Below, in pieces: positions 40,252-50,918 of a stretch of DNA of 64,000 nucleotides (position 1 is the first letter of the stretch; each line of letters starts with the position of its first letter). Under the pieces are notes generated by a model. The model saw only the letters and a program-made list of their open reading frames with translations. It was not told the origin of the DNA and did not search any database. Source of the DNA: Trichomonas vaginalis G3 (Eukaryota; Parabasalia; Trichomonadida; Trichomonadidae); NCBI RefSeq assembly GCF_026262505.1, contig NC_067203.1, forward strand, positions 2,604,001 to 2,668,000, in the 5' to 3' direction. The translations under genes and the position numbers were made by a program.

Positions 40252-40475
40252 TAGGGATTTAAAAAAAGTTCGCCAAGTGGCGAATTTTGCCACTTCAATT
40301 TTTTTGGTGAATTTGCCATTTTTCAATTTCGAAACTATATGAAATGGTCTCTGATATTTTTATTTTACAGAATTTTCGTTATGCCACTTTTTGAGTTTGC
40401 CTATTTCAAAAAAATATGGCTGAGTTAGCAAATTTCAGTAAGTCGCCATTTGGCGAAACAATTTTTAAATTCCTA
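40252..40475. mobile_element. MITE-like element with hairpin-bearing inverted ends (224 bp)
   Basis: The ends are inverted copies: TAGGGATTTAAAAA... with CGCCAAGTGGCG at the left, and ...TGGCGA...TTTTTAAATTCCTA at the right, matching over about 35 bases with a few differences. The seven bases CGTATAT flank it on both sides (40245-40251 and 40476-40482), a likely target duplication. It has no coding capacity, so it is a nonautonomous DNA transposon. The family is uncertain; a 7-9 bp duplication would fit hAT- or Mutator-like groups. It separates the ankyrin gene from the MAP65 gene fragment. Confidence 0.75.
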
Positions 40476-40521
40476 CGTATATTTTCAAATTGAAACGATA
40501 ACTGAGGGAAGAGAGAGTTAC

Positions 40522-40818
40522 AATTGATTGAAGGAAGAAGAGAAGAAGTTAATGATTTATGGACAATGCTTCATATTTCCGTAGAGAATAGACCTCACAT
40601 TGTTTCAGATGGAAAAGATTTAGCTTTAGAATATAAGTTATTAGAAGATGAGATTCTCAGACTGAAAGAATTCCAGATGAACTGCCATGACATATTAGAA
40701 GTCATATTCCAGAGAGAAGGAATCATAAGTGATTATAATTAAGCTCAAAATTTTAATCATTTTAATCAAATGCGCATTATTTCTTATTTAATATTAACAC
40801 TGGTCGAGAAATTCAATG
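40522..40818 (+). pseudogene. Partial duplicate of the MAP65-like gene
   Basis: Bases 40522-40751 copy the coding segment 38248-38477 with only a few changes. They are followed directly by a copy of the 3' flank 38897-38957 (40758-40818), so about 420 bases between those two segments are missing. Only an internal part of the coiled coil remains. One change (TAC to TAA near 40740) closes the frame. It is a nonfunctional fragment, about 2 kb from its source. Confidence 0.9.
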
Positions 40819-41029
40819 GGTAATTAATTATAAAATTTCATTTTCAATATTTTACTGAGCATATTTGAATGAATTTAGGAATATTTGAGTGTTTTCTGGC
40901 GGAAAATACATTTAAAGTTTTGAAGTATAAAGTTTTGAAAAAAAAGTCATTTTAGTGACGAATGTCCAAGAAATAAGAGCTAGAAATACATATTAATATC
41001 ATTTCCATGTTCAATTCAGTGATGATTTT

Positions 41030-42790
41030 AATCAATAGTGTTCAATAAAACAATGTTTGATATTTAAAGAAAGATGATTTCATTCAACAATGATTGATAT
41101 TTAAAGAAAGAGAATGTGTTCAATATTTATATCAGCACCATTATCAATTAACAAATTGATAATATCATTTGAATCTGTCTTATTTGCGATACTGAGTGGA
41201 CATTCATAATTTGAAACATGATTATATATAAAGATGAATGATAGTAAAATAAATAAAATGTAATAATGTTATGGTTGATATTTAAAGTATGTGAATATTA
41301 TAGAACAATTACAGAAATCAAAAGAATGAGAACTTTAATTAATAAAGATAGAAACCAAGCGAAAGAGAACATCATGAAACAATGAACAATTTTAAAAGAA
41401 AGAAGAGTTTACAAAGTTATATTTAATATTTAAAGATAAAGAATTTCATGACCCCATGATTGATATGAAAGGAATGAAAATATCATAGAACGATGAATGA
41501 TATTTAAAGAAAATGAACAGCGAATAACAATGATTGACATTATAATAGAGGGAATTTCATAAAACTATGATTGATAAAAACAGAATGAGGATGTGATAAA
41601 ATAATGATGGATAAGAAAAGAAAGCGAATGTGATGATATAATATTTGATTATAAAAGAAAGATGAATACATAAAACAATGATTGATATGAAATGAAAGAA
41701 TATACATTCAAACAATGAATGATTTTCAAAAAAATATAATTATATAAAATAATGCCTGATATTTAAAGAAAGAAAATGAGAATAATATTTACATCGGCGC
41801 CATTCTCAATTAATAAACGGACAATATCAATTGATTTTTCCTGAATTGCGATAATGAGTGGACATTCCTTAATAGAACCATAATTTCATCATAATGATGA
41901 TTGATAATAAAGGAAAGAGAATGTAATAATATAAAGACTGACAATAGAAAAAATGGAATTTCTTGAAACAATGATTGATACACAAGCAAGGAGAATATCC
42001 TCTAATAATGGTTGATATTTAAAGAAAGAGAATTTCATAAATCGATGTTTGATTATAGATGAAATGCGAATGTATAAAGCAATGATTGACATTATAAGAT
42101 GAAGAATGAAATCAAGAAATGGATGATATTCATAGAAATGGAATATTTTATAAAAATGATTGATATTTAATGAAAAAGAAATCCAAAAAGCTATGTTTGA
42201 TATAAAGAAAATCAGAATTTCATATATTTTAGTATGACAAAACATAAAAGGGAATTTTATGAATTAGTGTTAGATAATAAATGCAATATGAATATATGAA
42301 ACAATGATTGATATGACCAGAAAGTCAATAGTATAAAATAATGAATATTATTCAAAAAGAGAGGATATTACATGATAATGATTAATATTGAAAGAAAGAG
42401 AATGAGTTTAATATTTACATCAGCACCATTCTCAGTTAACAAATTAATTATCAAAGTTGATCTTTCTTTAATTGCTAAGCTAAGTGGAGATTCGGAAATA
42501 GAAAAGTGATTTCATAAAACGATGATTGATATTTAAAGAAATTTGATTCTATAAAACAACTATTGATATTTAAAGAAATTTGATTCTATAAAACAACTAT
42601 TGATATTTAAAGAAAGAAAGTTCCAAAAAACAATGATTGTTCTTTAAAGAAAGAAAATTCCAAAAAACAATGATTGTTCTTTAAAACTAAGGAACATCAT
42701 TTGACTATGATTGATATATTAAAATAAAAAATATATAATTTAACCATGAATGTTATTTCAAGAAAAAGAATTTCATATAATAATGAATTG
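41030..42790. repeat. Degenerate minisatellite with embedded ankyrin relics
   Basis: About 1.75 kb is filled by imperfect units of about 36-38 bases built on ATGATTGATATTTAAAGAAA. It is clearest at 42500-42690, where a 37-base unit repeats almost exactly. Inside it, three blocks of about 85 bases (near 41121-41205, 41785-41870, 42410-42495) encode ankyrin-type peptides on the - strand (of the form NLLIDNGADINI). They are spaced 661 and 627 bases apart, so a higher-order period of about 640 bases is visible. It continues the host ankyrin gene relic at 42793-43147 and looks like a decayed ankyrin array. Confidence 0.7.
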
Positions 42791-42792
42791 CA

Positions 42793-43147
42793 TTAAAAGA
42801 AAGAGAGCTGTATCAATTTATGTTTGATTACACTCAAAATGAAATTGATATCCACACCATGCGAAATAAGAAATTTAGCAATTTCTATGTTATTATATTT
42901 TGCCGCATTACAAAAGATCTCATTAATTTCATAGGAGCTAAATTTGAAATTCATAAATTCTATCTTGAATAAATCCGCTATAGGAGGAAATGCTGCAAAT
43001 AATGGAATGGCAGAGCATTTATTTGAATAGAACTTTAAGAAAAATGCTTTCAAATTTTGAGATGAAATAATTACATTATCTTCAATATCTTCTATATTAA
43101 AATAATCTTTTTGGCTGAAAAATTCGAGCAAATTATCATGATGACTT
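42793..43147 (-). pseudogene. DUF3447/ankyrin host gene, part beyond Polinton B
   Basis: About 118 residues on the - strand with FYSNKCSAIPLFAAFPPIADL, typical of the linker before the ankyrin region. An ankyrin unit follows (NEIFCNAAKYNNIEIAKFL and SHGVDIN). The sequence is cut at 43147 by Polinton B; its upstream part lies beyond the element at 62938-63446. Its end at 42793 merges into the decayed repeat array. The intact gene must once have spanned the insertion site. Confidence 0.8.
43142..43147. repeat. Target-site duplication TGACTT, left of Polinton B
   Basis: TGACTT directly precedes AGTAGTAGG and is repeated exactly at 62932-62937. Confidence 0.95.
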
Positions 43148-43713
43148 AGTAGTAGGATAGGGCGGGGTGTGTGACTTTTTTTGTAAACGTAAGAATTCAT
43201 ACAATATCGAGCGATTTTGTATCATTTTTTTAACATATTAATTTTAAATTAAAGTTATTTTTTTATTCTTACATAAATGACCCAACAAGTAAAACCAGAT
43301 AAAATAGATTATCGAATTTTAGAGGATGGTGTTCCTGTTTATATTCAAAGATTTAAAGGGAAGCAATATTATAGAATTGTTAATCCTGAATACATAAAAC
43401 ATTTATTTAAAAAGGAAGACTGTGAATTATTAAACGTTAATGAATATGAAACCAATAAATCAAAACTGAGATATAAATATATTGGAAGTGATGAAAGATG
43501 CAAAGATAAAGATAAAGTTTATTCAGTTTCATATAATAACTGGCACACGTTAGGGATAAGAAAACATTTAGGAGATTATGGTAAAAGTTCTGAATTCTTC
43601 AAATCTAGTATGTACGAGAGAGTAAAAGAAATTAGAAATAATTATTTTCATGAATAAAAAATAAACTTCTTACGAAAAATTAAAACTTAGTTATGTTTAT
43701 TATTTTATTTTTT
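43148..43713. repeat. Left terminal inverted repeat of Polinton B (about 566 bp)
   Basis: Inverse copy at 62366-62931. The outer 60 bases match Polinton A apart from the segment GGGCGGGGTGTGTGAC, which differs from GGACGGGTTTTGTGAC in A. The inner border differs from that of A, so the repeat length is not fixed in the family. Confidence 0.9.
43277..43657 (+). CDS. Terminal-repeat-encoded protein (126 aa), left copy of B
   Basis: A whole 126-residue homolog of the gene at 9854, with about a dozen substitutions (for example NNWHTLGIRK in place of NEWKTNKIRK). The right copy at 62422 differs from this one at several of those sites and there resembles Polinton A. The two ends of B are therefore not fully alike inside this gene. 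Confidence 0.7.
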   Translation: MTQQVKPDKIDYRILEDGVPVYIQRFKGKQYYRIVNPEYIKHLFKKEDCELLNVNEYETNKSKLRYKYIGSDERCKDKDKVYSVSYNNWHTLGIRKHLGDYGKSSEFFKSSMYERVKEIRNNYFHE

Positions 43714-43725
43714 ATTTTGTATGAA

Positions 43726-44834
43726 ATGAGCGTCAAAACTAACAACGTTAAAAAATTAGGATTCACAAACGAGGAAATAAAGGATATATTAGAGGAGGCG
43801 GGTTATGAAGTTGATAAATATTATTTAAGAAATTGTAAAAAATTCGCGGAGTTATTAAATGATTTAGATTATGATGGAAAAATGAATAAAGATGATGTTA
43901 TAAATTTCTTATATCCCACATCTGAAGAAGAAAAACCTAAAGAACCTGATGTTTTCCCTGAATATTATGAAGAACGGATTAAAGATGATGATGAATACAA
44001 TGAAATTGAAAGACTGAAAAAAATAAGAGATGAAATAGATGAAAAAATTAAGGAATTAGAGAAGTTGAAAAATATAATGAAAATGAAGTAGAGGGTTTAA
44101 TGAATATCCCAGCTTCAGAATCAACAGTTCAGAAATCTCATGAAGAAAGATATAAAAATTATGTCTCAGAATCAACACAAAATTTATTAGATGGTGAAAT
44201 AGACGAAACACTTTCAGAAGAAGGTACTAAATTTATTCGTAAACATAAGTTACAATTTATTGATAATGAAAAATACCCTTGTATCTTACTTTCACCCCCT
44301 CTCGATTCTGAGAAATTCAAAAAAGCTCTTAAAAACGTGACATATGCAACTAATACGATTAAGAAAGAAGATCATGATATTTACACAAATTATTATTTAA
44401 ATAAATGCACAGGTGTTGATAAAGTTTTTGATTTATTAGATAAAATATCAAAAGAAACCATTGGAACATATAAAATTTTGTGTGATTGTGGTTTCATTAT
44501 TGAAGATACCAATAATGTTTCATATGAAAGAACAGCACCGAAGGAAGATGAAGTGGAAAGGTCTATACCATTCGTTATTAAGAACATAAAAGATATGAAA
44601 ACTTATAAACATTATATTTATTCATTTATTTCAGAAAAAATGGAAGCAACCCATAAAACATCTTCTCATCATTTTATAGCTATTCATACATTCCTTTTCA
44701 AAGTTGTGAAATTAAATAAGACAGGAATTAGATTTAATGTATCAGGGTACGCATTCTTGAGTAAATTAAAATGTATTCGTCACGTCGCAGATGATAAAAA
44801 TTTATGTGTTCTTAATTCATTTTATGGGCTTTAA
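43726..44834 (+). pseudogene. Acidic EF-hand-like Polinton protein, copy B, broken
   Basis: Homolog of the gene at 10452-11561 and very similar to it. The EF-hand-like loop DLDYDGKMNKDD is conserved, as are the Glu/Lys coiled-coil segment and the Cys/His-containing C-terminal domain. Conservation of the loop in both copies supports a real, though untested, metal site. Broken in about one place. Confidence 0.65.
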
Positions 44835-44883
44835 AAAATAAACTTTATTTTTATTTATTTTTTAATTTTTTATTCTTACATAA

Positions 44884-47800
44884 ATGAACAAAAACGGAAC
44901 AGCTAAAATGAATGATAATCAAATTAGAGCAGAAGGTAGAAGGTTATTTAAACGCTTCTATAACATTCCTGATGGTGTTAATCCTAAAACTCGTAGAAGC
45001 TATTTAAATGAAGCAATAGATGCATATGAAGGGTTTGACATTTCATCAGAAAGTGAGAGATTAGCGAGAATGTTAAATGTTAATATTGATTTCTATTTTG
45101 TGATCCTCAACCAGAAGACGTGGACATAAATAAGGTAGACTTTCCATTAGTGGATTCAATAATGATAGATCCAGAATTTGAAACAATAAATATTTTATTA
45201 ACACAGAGTCCATGTGGAAAACTTCACGCTGACAGAATAACAGACGTTGAAGCACTCACCGGCTATAAAGTTTGTCCATATTGTAAAGAAGAAGTTTATT
45301 CTATCCGTGATGACCCAGAAAGGAAAAACCAAAGAAGATTTTTAAAGCATTGTGAGAAATGTAAAGAAAATAATGGAAGATTAATTCAAGACGTTCAATT
45401 GCAAAAGACCCAGCAACCATATGCACCACATATTACGAAACAGAAGATATATCAGTGGTTATTAGCTCACAATTTGCAGAAATATTATAAACCGACAAGA
45501 TATTATATTACTTTTGACTTCGAACATTAGAGACTAAAGAAGAATTACAACTTTCTGAGTGTGCAACTTTGAACGCTTACTTAAAACCATTCATGGTATC
45601 ATCAACGGTTAAATTAAATGATAAAACATATACGAGGAATTTTTGCTTAACTTCGAGTGATTCTTTTATTTCTGATTGGATTGAGTTTTTATTTTCAACC
45701 TGTTCATTAGTTGTTGAATCAAATATTGAACAATATGAAGAATTATTGAAGTCGCAAACGGCGGGGACTTTGTCTCATACATTAAATGAAAAACAGAAGG
45801 AAGCATTTAAAGAACTTCTAGATGAGGAATTCAATAAAGTGAATATCATAGGTTTTAATTCGGGAAAGTTTGATTTAAAATTTAATTCTTCGTGATTTAA
45901 ACACTGCAAAATGGAAAATAAAATCAATGCTGGGTTCATCTTCACAATTTAAGCAAATCATTGTAAAGAAAACAAACGTTCCATATGAATTGAGATTTAT
46001 TGACATCAGAAATTATATAGCGGGTGGGACATTAGACCAATTCACTCAAGATTTCGGAAACAATAAATCACGCGTTAAATCCTTTTTCCCTTATCAATTC
46101 ATCACATGGGAAAATTACGAAGAAGAATTATATAAAGAGGAACCATTCACGAAAGATTCATTTTATTCAGCATTAACTCAAGAAACTATATCAGATAGTG
46201 ATTATCAATATATCTCAATGATGCTAAAAATTTTAAGAATAGATTAGAATATTTTATTCATTATTGCAATAAAGATGTTGAAATTATGATTGACCCAATC
46301 GATAAAATTATTGAAGAAACATTTGTTTATAAAATTGACATGCTTCATAATCTTTCTTTATCATCGAATGCATCAATGATTCGTTACGCTTTAGCATATA
46401 AAGACTTTAATCCTAATGAAAAATATCCTGAGGAAGAGATAGAATCAATTTTGAATTAACGAAAAAGTATTGGAAATATAAAATTGAATCATATAAGAAA
46501 CAAGATGAAAAAGCAGAAAGGGATACTAAAAATAATGTTTCAATGGATGATTTTCAATACTATCACGATTTAATCCTTTCATCTAAATGCAAAATGTGTG
46601 GTAAAGCGTTTACATATGCAAATAAACCAACATTGGATAGAATCGATAATGAAAAACCACATACCAAAGAAAATTGTCAGTTAATGTGTTGTTATTGCAA
46701 TGTCGTAAAATCAAATAAAGATGAAGATGTTCAACGTTTAAGAATCAATTTAAGAAATTATGCATTAAAAAATAATTTACCAATGACTTTAGATTCAGTT
46801 GAAGCTTATCACATTCTCCGTAATGGAATTACTGGTGGTCTATCAAATGTTCAACATCGTGTTAATCTTAAAGGAATCACGCACATTAATAAACTTTCAT
46901 ATAATCCAGAAACTAAAACTGTATCAAATGAGGACACCACCAACATTATGACTCATTTCGTTGGAGTTGACTTTAATTCATTATATCCTTCATCATTTTC
47001 ATCTAATCCTCATGATTTCATTCAATATACTGACCATAAAATGTATATGCCGGGAAGATTGAATGGTGTTATCATTTGTGATACAGCAACAAAGAAAGCA
47101 AAAGCACTGGGAATAATTAAGAAGAAAAATACTTTATTCGTGGCTGAAGTAAAGGGTCACATTGATGAAAAATACATTAATGATTACATAAACTTTTTAC
47201 CGATAATAAGAAACTTAGATATTATCACAGATGAAAAAACAATTGGCAGTTTTATGTATAATTACATGAAATCAAACAATCTACCAGTTGAACAGAAACA
47301 GAGAAAATTAACTCAATTAGCATCAACACACAACCAATATCAACCATTTTCTTCTTATTATCTTTGGTATCTAATAGACAGATTTCATTTTATCATCGAT
47401 GATATTCAATCAATTTTAACATTTACGAAAAATACTTGTTTTAATGAATTTGCGAACAAATTTATGAACGAAAGACAAAAGGCTGAATTAGAAGGAAATA
47501 AAGGAAAAAGTTTATTTTGCAAAATTTCACTTAATGGATCATATGGTTACGATGCAATGAATACACAAAATTACGCAAAGACTAAAATAATGAATGCACA
47601 GAGGGCACGCGTTGCATGTATGTCAAATAAGTTTAAAAACATAAGAGAAATAGGTGAGGATACATATCAAGTGATGCTTAAAGATAGATTTTATAGATGT
47701 GATACATGTTTACAAGAGGCATTCTTCACTTTAGATAATGCTAAATACTGGTATTTGGTTTTCATTTATGATTTTATGTATAAATGCATGAATGTTAATC

Positions 47801-48347
47801 GTTTTCATTTCATTGAAGGTGATACTGATTCATCTTATTGGGCAATCGCTGGCGATCCAAGTCTTCCTAACACTCAAGCATTTCAGGCGATTGTTACCGA
47901 TAAAAAATTTTATGATAAAAACATTTTCAAATTCACACCATTTGATTTCTTCTGTTTTGATGAGAAATTTAAACCTAAATTAAAGAATAAAGCTGAAGAA
48001 AAAGCACATGAGAAAAAATTATTGGGTTTAGCAATTGAGAAACAAGGTGATAACATGGTTGCTTTATGTCCTAAGTGTTATACATCATTCAACGGTTCAA
48101 TTGATGGGGTGATTTTAAAAAGATTGCACAAAAAATGAAGGGTGTTAGTTTAAGACAAAATAAGCAATTAACACCTAAAAAATATTTGGATATAATAAAT
48201 GATAAAGTGATATTTGATGGTCAAAATATTAATTTACAACTTAAAAACGGGTCAATGACTCGCTTAACAATCGGTAAGACTGCATTAACAGGAGCACACA
48301 CTAAGGCTGTATGTTGTGAAAATGGATGTTGTATGCCATTTATTTAA
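44884..48347 (+). pseudogene. POLB: Protein-primed DNA polymerase B with HNH motif, copy B
   Basis: The same motif order as in Polinton A: exonuclease I near 45512-45526, HNH-like block near 46585-46720, motif A DFNSLYPSS near 46970-47000, motif B near 47518-47550 and motif C EGDTDSSY near 47815-47840. The HNH-like block is retained unchanged, so it belonged to the ancestor of both elements. Polinton A carries a short extra GC-rich hairpin segment near 12378 that is absent here. Broken in about five places. Confidence 0.92.
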
Positions 48348-48375
48348 TACAATTTAAAATTTTATTTTTAATGAA

Positions 48376-48605
48376 ATGCCACAGAAGAGACAAAAGGAAC
48401 CAAATCGATTTATACCAAATGGTTTTAACTTTCAGATTCCAAATAATCAACCACAACGAATTTTTTAAATCCCATCACAGCATCAACAGCAACAACAACC
48501 GCCACCATTTGATACCGTTTTAGAAGAAGGAACCGTTAATGATGTGATTCAATATGTAAATAATGGTTTTGATACTATGATTCAAAGAGGTGGGCACCCT
48601 TAAAC
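48376..48605 (+). pseudogene. Small Gln/Pro-rich Polinton gene, broken
   Basis: Starts MPQKRQKEPNRFIPNGF, continues through a Gln-rich and Pro-rich stretch and ends with VIQYVNNGFDTMIQRGG. About 75 codons lie between the polymerase and integrase genes. It is fuller than the relic at 15139-15236. Broken in about one place; function unknown. Confidence 0.4.
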
Positions 48606-48626
48606 ATTTATTTTATTTTTATATAA

Positions 48627-50179
48627 ATGGATAACACAGATTTAAAAAATTTAATTGATGATTTAGTACTTAATCAAAATTTTCTTAGTTATTATGAATT
48701 AAAATCATATCTCCAAAAATATAATAATAATATAACGGGTGATGATATGGAATATTATTATCCATATTATAAAAATGAAATTTTGAAATATCATAATAAA
48801 TAATTTCTGAAATTAAAGACAAAATTAAAAATAATGAATATACAAAGGGAAAACTAAATCACAACTTAAACAGTTGAAAGATTTCAAAATAAAGTATTAA
48901 CAGAAGAAGATATTGATGAATTATATAATTTATATAATCCTGAGCCACAAAAACCAAAGCCGAGGTCTAAAGTAGCAAATGTTCAACAGCTAAAGGAACA
49001 AAACGCCCAGGTCCTTCAGACCATAAATGATGCACAAGCTTTAATTTATGATTCATTAGTTAAACCATATTCAGCCCGACTTTTAAATGAAGATCAACTT
49101 TTTGGAATTCATCCTTCAACATAAACTCGAAGCGGGAAAGTATATCAACCTTTATATACAGCATATTTTAAAACAAATGAATAGAATACATCCAGAATTA
49201 ATGAAGGGGGGAATGAATTCCAAAACTTCATCATCAAAATCAAAGCAGATAAAATTAAACCACTTGCAATACCAAAACCTCCAACGACAGTACCTCCTCC
49301 TCCTTCAGTTAATCCTTCATCATTCACTTTATTATATCCATTTCAAACATTAAAGAAGCAAAAATTTTAAAAAGGATTTCAAGATATTAAATAAACCAAT
49401 TGACCCGAAAATTCAACCGTTAAAGGAAAAATTTAGTCGCCCTTCATTTGCTCCATATCCATATTCATACGAAATCGATCATTTAGAATATTCAAAAGGA
49501 AAAGTTACTTATTTATTTGCCATTAACATTAACACTAGATATTTATATTGCATTCCAGTGAAAGGGAAAACAGAACAGGAAACAAGAAGAGCTATTCAAT
49601 ACTTACTAGATCATGAAAGAGTAGATAATATAAGGGGTGATGGTGATAAAAGGATTTCAGGCAACTATGACTCATTATTTCCCACAAATTAATTTTTTCT
49701 TTTCATCCTCTCCATATACGTTTCATAATAAAATAGTTGATGCGGTAATGAGAACTCTTAGAGATGCGTTAGGGGTTAACGGTCAGATATACTGGGATGG
49801 AAATCATGACTCCATCATACAGCAGTTAGTATATTATTACAATAATACATGGCATAGAACTATAAACATGAAACCAGTGGAAATGAAAAATGATATTTCA
49901 AAAGAATGGGAATATATTAGAAAGCAAATGGAAAGGTTGAATGATGTTAAACGTGAACAAATTAATTCGGGGCTCATGAATTTTAAACAAGGGGATAAAG
50001 TTTTGATTCATCTCGATTATGGAAAAACTAATAAATCAATGACAAAAAGAAGACGAAGATTTGACACAATAGCTGAATTTGTTAGATATATTAACGGTAA
50101 TGTATTAGTTGAAGTTGACAATAAATTAATAGAAATTCCGATTTATTTTATTACTCCATTATATTTAAATAATATTTAA
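48627..50179 (+). pseudogene. INT: Polinton integrase (rve/DDE), copy B
   Basis: Homolog of 15239-16725 with the same helical N-terminal region, Pro-rich linker, rve core (YEIDHLEYSKG near 49470-49500, RGDGDK near 49633-49650) and the beta-barrel tail FKQGDKVLIHLDYG near 49982-50025. It has an additional short insertion in the linker relative to A. Broken in about five places. Confidence 0.88.
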
Positions 50180-50199
50180 TTTTTTTTATTTCGTAAGAA

Positions 50200-50496
50200 A
50201 TGAGTGACAACAAAGCAGTCAAGAGTCCAGACAATGAATATAAAAAGAAACTAAACAGAATTAAATCAAAAATATGCTATTACAAAAAGAAGTCGCAATG
50301 CGGTGGGGTTGATGCCCATAAAACTAATGGAATTGAAAACGATGAAGAGAGGAAAGAAATAATCGAAAAATTAGAAACTTACCGTTCAATCCTTAAACTG
50401 GGTGAAGCAAAAATAAAAGAATTTAATAGAATAAATAAATTGATTGGAAGAGATGAATTTAATAAAGATGAATTTTTAAACTCTATCCAAATTTAA
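50200..50496 (+). CDS. Small basic coiled-coil protein, copy B (98 aa)
   Basis: A whole homolog of the gene at 16745. It is eleven residues longer because of an in-frame segment (DAHKTNGIENDEERK) in the middle. It is preceded by the same TTTCGTAAGAA leader and overlaps the convergent small gene by 14 bases. Confidence 0.6.
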   Translation: MSDNKAVKSPDNEYKKKLNRIKSKICYYKKKSQCGGVDAHKTNGIENDEERKEIIEKLETYRSILKLGEAKIKEFNRINKLIGRDEFNKDEFLNSIQI

Positions 50497-50665
50497 TTTT
50501 TATTTTTCTTCCCGAACCCTTCTGGGTTCTTCTTTCCATCATTACTGCATAACCACATTTTCTCAGTTTTAGTGGTTTGTTATTTTTAGCAAGTTCTCGC
50601 ATCATTTTTATCGTTTCCTCCCTTGTTATGATTCGTGGTAAATTTTGAGCTTGTGGGGTATTCAT
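50483..50665 (-). CDS. Very small conserved Polinton protein, copy B (60 aa)
   Basis: A whole homolog of the gene at 17005-17169. The first 45 residues agree well, but the C-terminal tail differs and is read through a hairpin (50514-50529) that A lacks, so that insertion has rewritten the protein end. Confidence 0.5.
   Translation of the reverse strand: MNTPQAQNLPRIITREETIKMMRELAKNNKPLKLRKCGYAVMMERRTQKGSGRKIKIKFG
50514..50529. terminator. Hairpin GAACCC/GGGTTC between convergent genes
   Basis: Perfect 6-bp stem with a TTCT loop at the overlapping 3' ends of two convergent small genes. Not present at the matching site in Polinton A. A bidirectional 3'-end signal is possible. Confidence 0.45.
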
Positions 50666-50752
50666 TTATATAAAAATAAAATTTTGTTATCAGTTATTTT
50701 ATCATCATTTTATTAAGTTCATCTTTAGTTAATTTGAATGATAAGAAAATTT

Positions 50753-50845
50753 ATTTTTGAAGAACTGAAGGTGTCACTATGTCACCATGTCACCAGGTTA
50801 TTTAACTTCTCTGAAAAAATGAGACAACATGACATTTTGACAACA
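50753..50845. repeat. GTGAC iteron repeat, left of Polinton B helicase
   Basis: One copy of the unit seen at 17212-17477, in the same orientation (TGAAGAACTGAAGGTGTCAC ... GACATTTTGACAACA), with three GTCAC cores. Here it adjoins the helicase 5' leader, whereas in Polinton A the matching left repeat adjoins the helicase 3' end. Confidence 0.75.
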
Positions 50846-50918
50846 GTCGGGGAAATATGATGCAGTCCAAAAATAAAGTTAGTTTTAAAATTATTTTTAT
50901 TTTTTTATTCCTATATAA

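Noticed and set aside
41889-42245. 118-codon frame on the - strand in the AT-rich array
   Set aside because: It consists of the translated minisatellite unit (FFKYQ/SIVS-type repeats) and includes no complete ankyrin unit.
48326-48523. 65-codon frame between polymerase and integrase in Polinton B
   Set aside because: It runs in a different frame from the conserved MPQKRQKEP start shared with Polinton A and has less plausible codon use.
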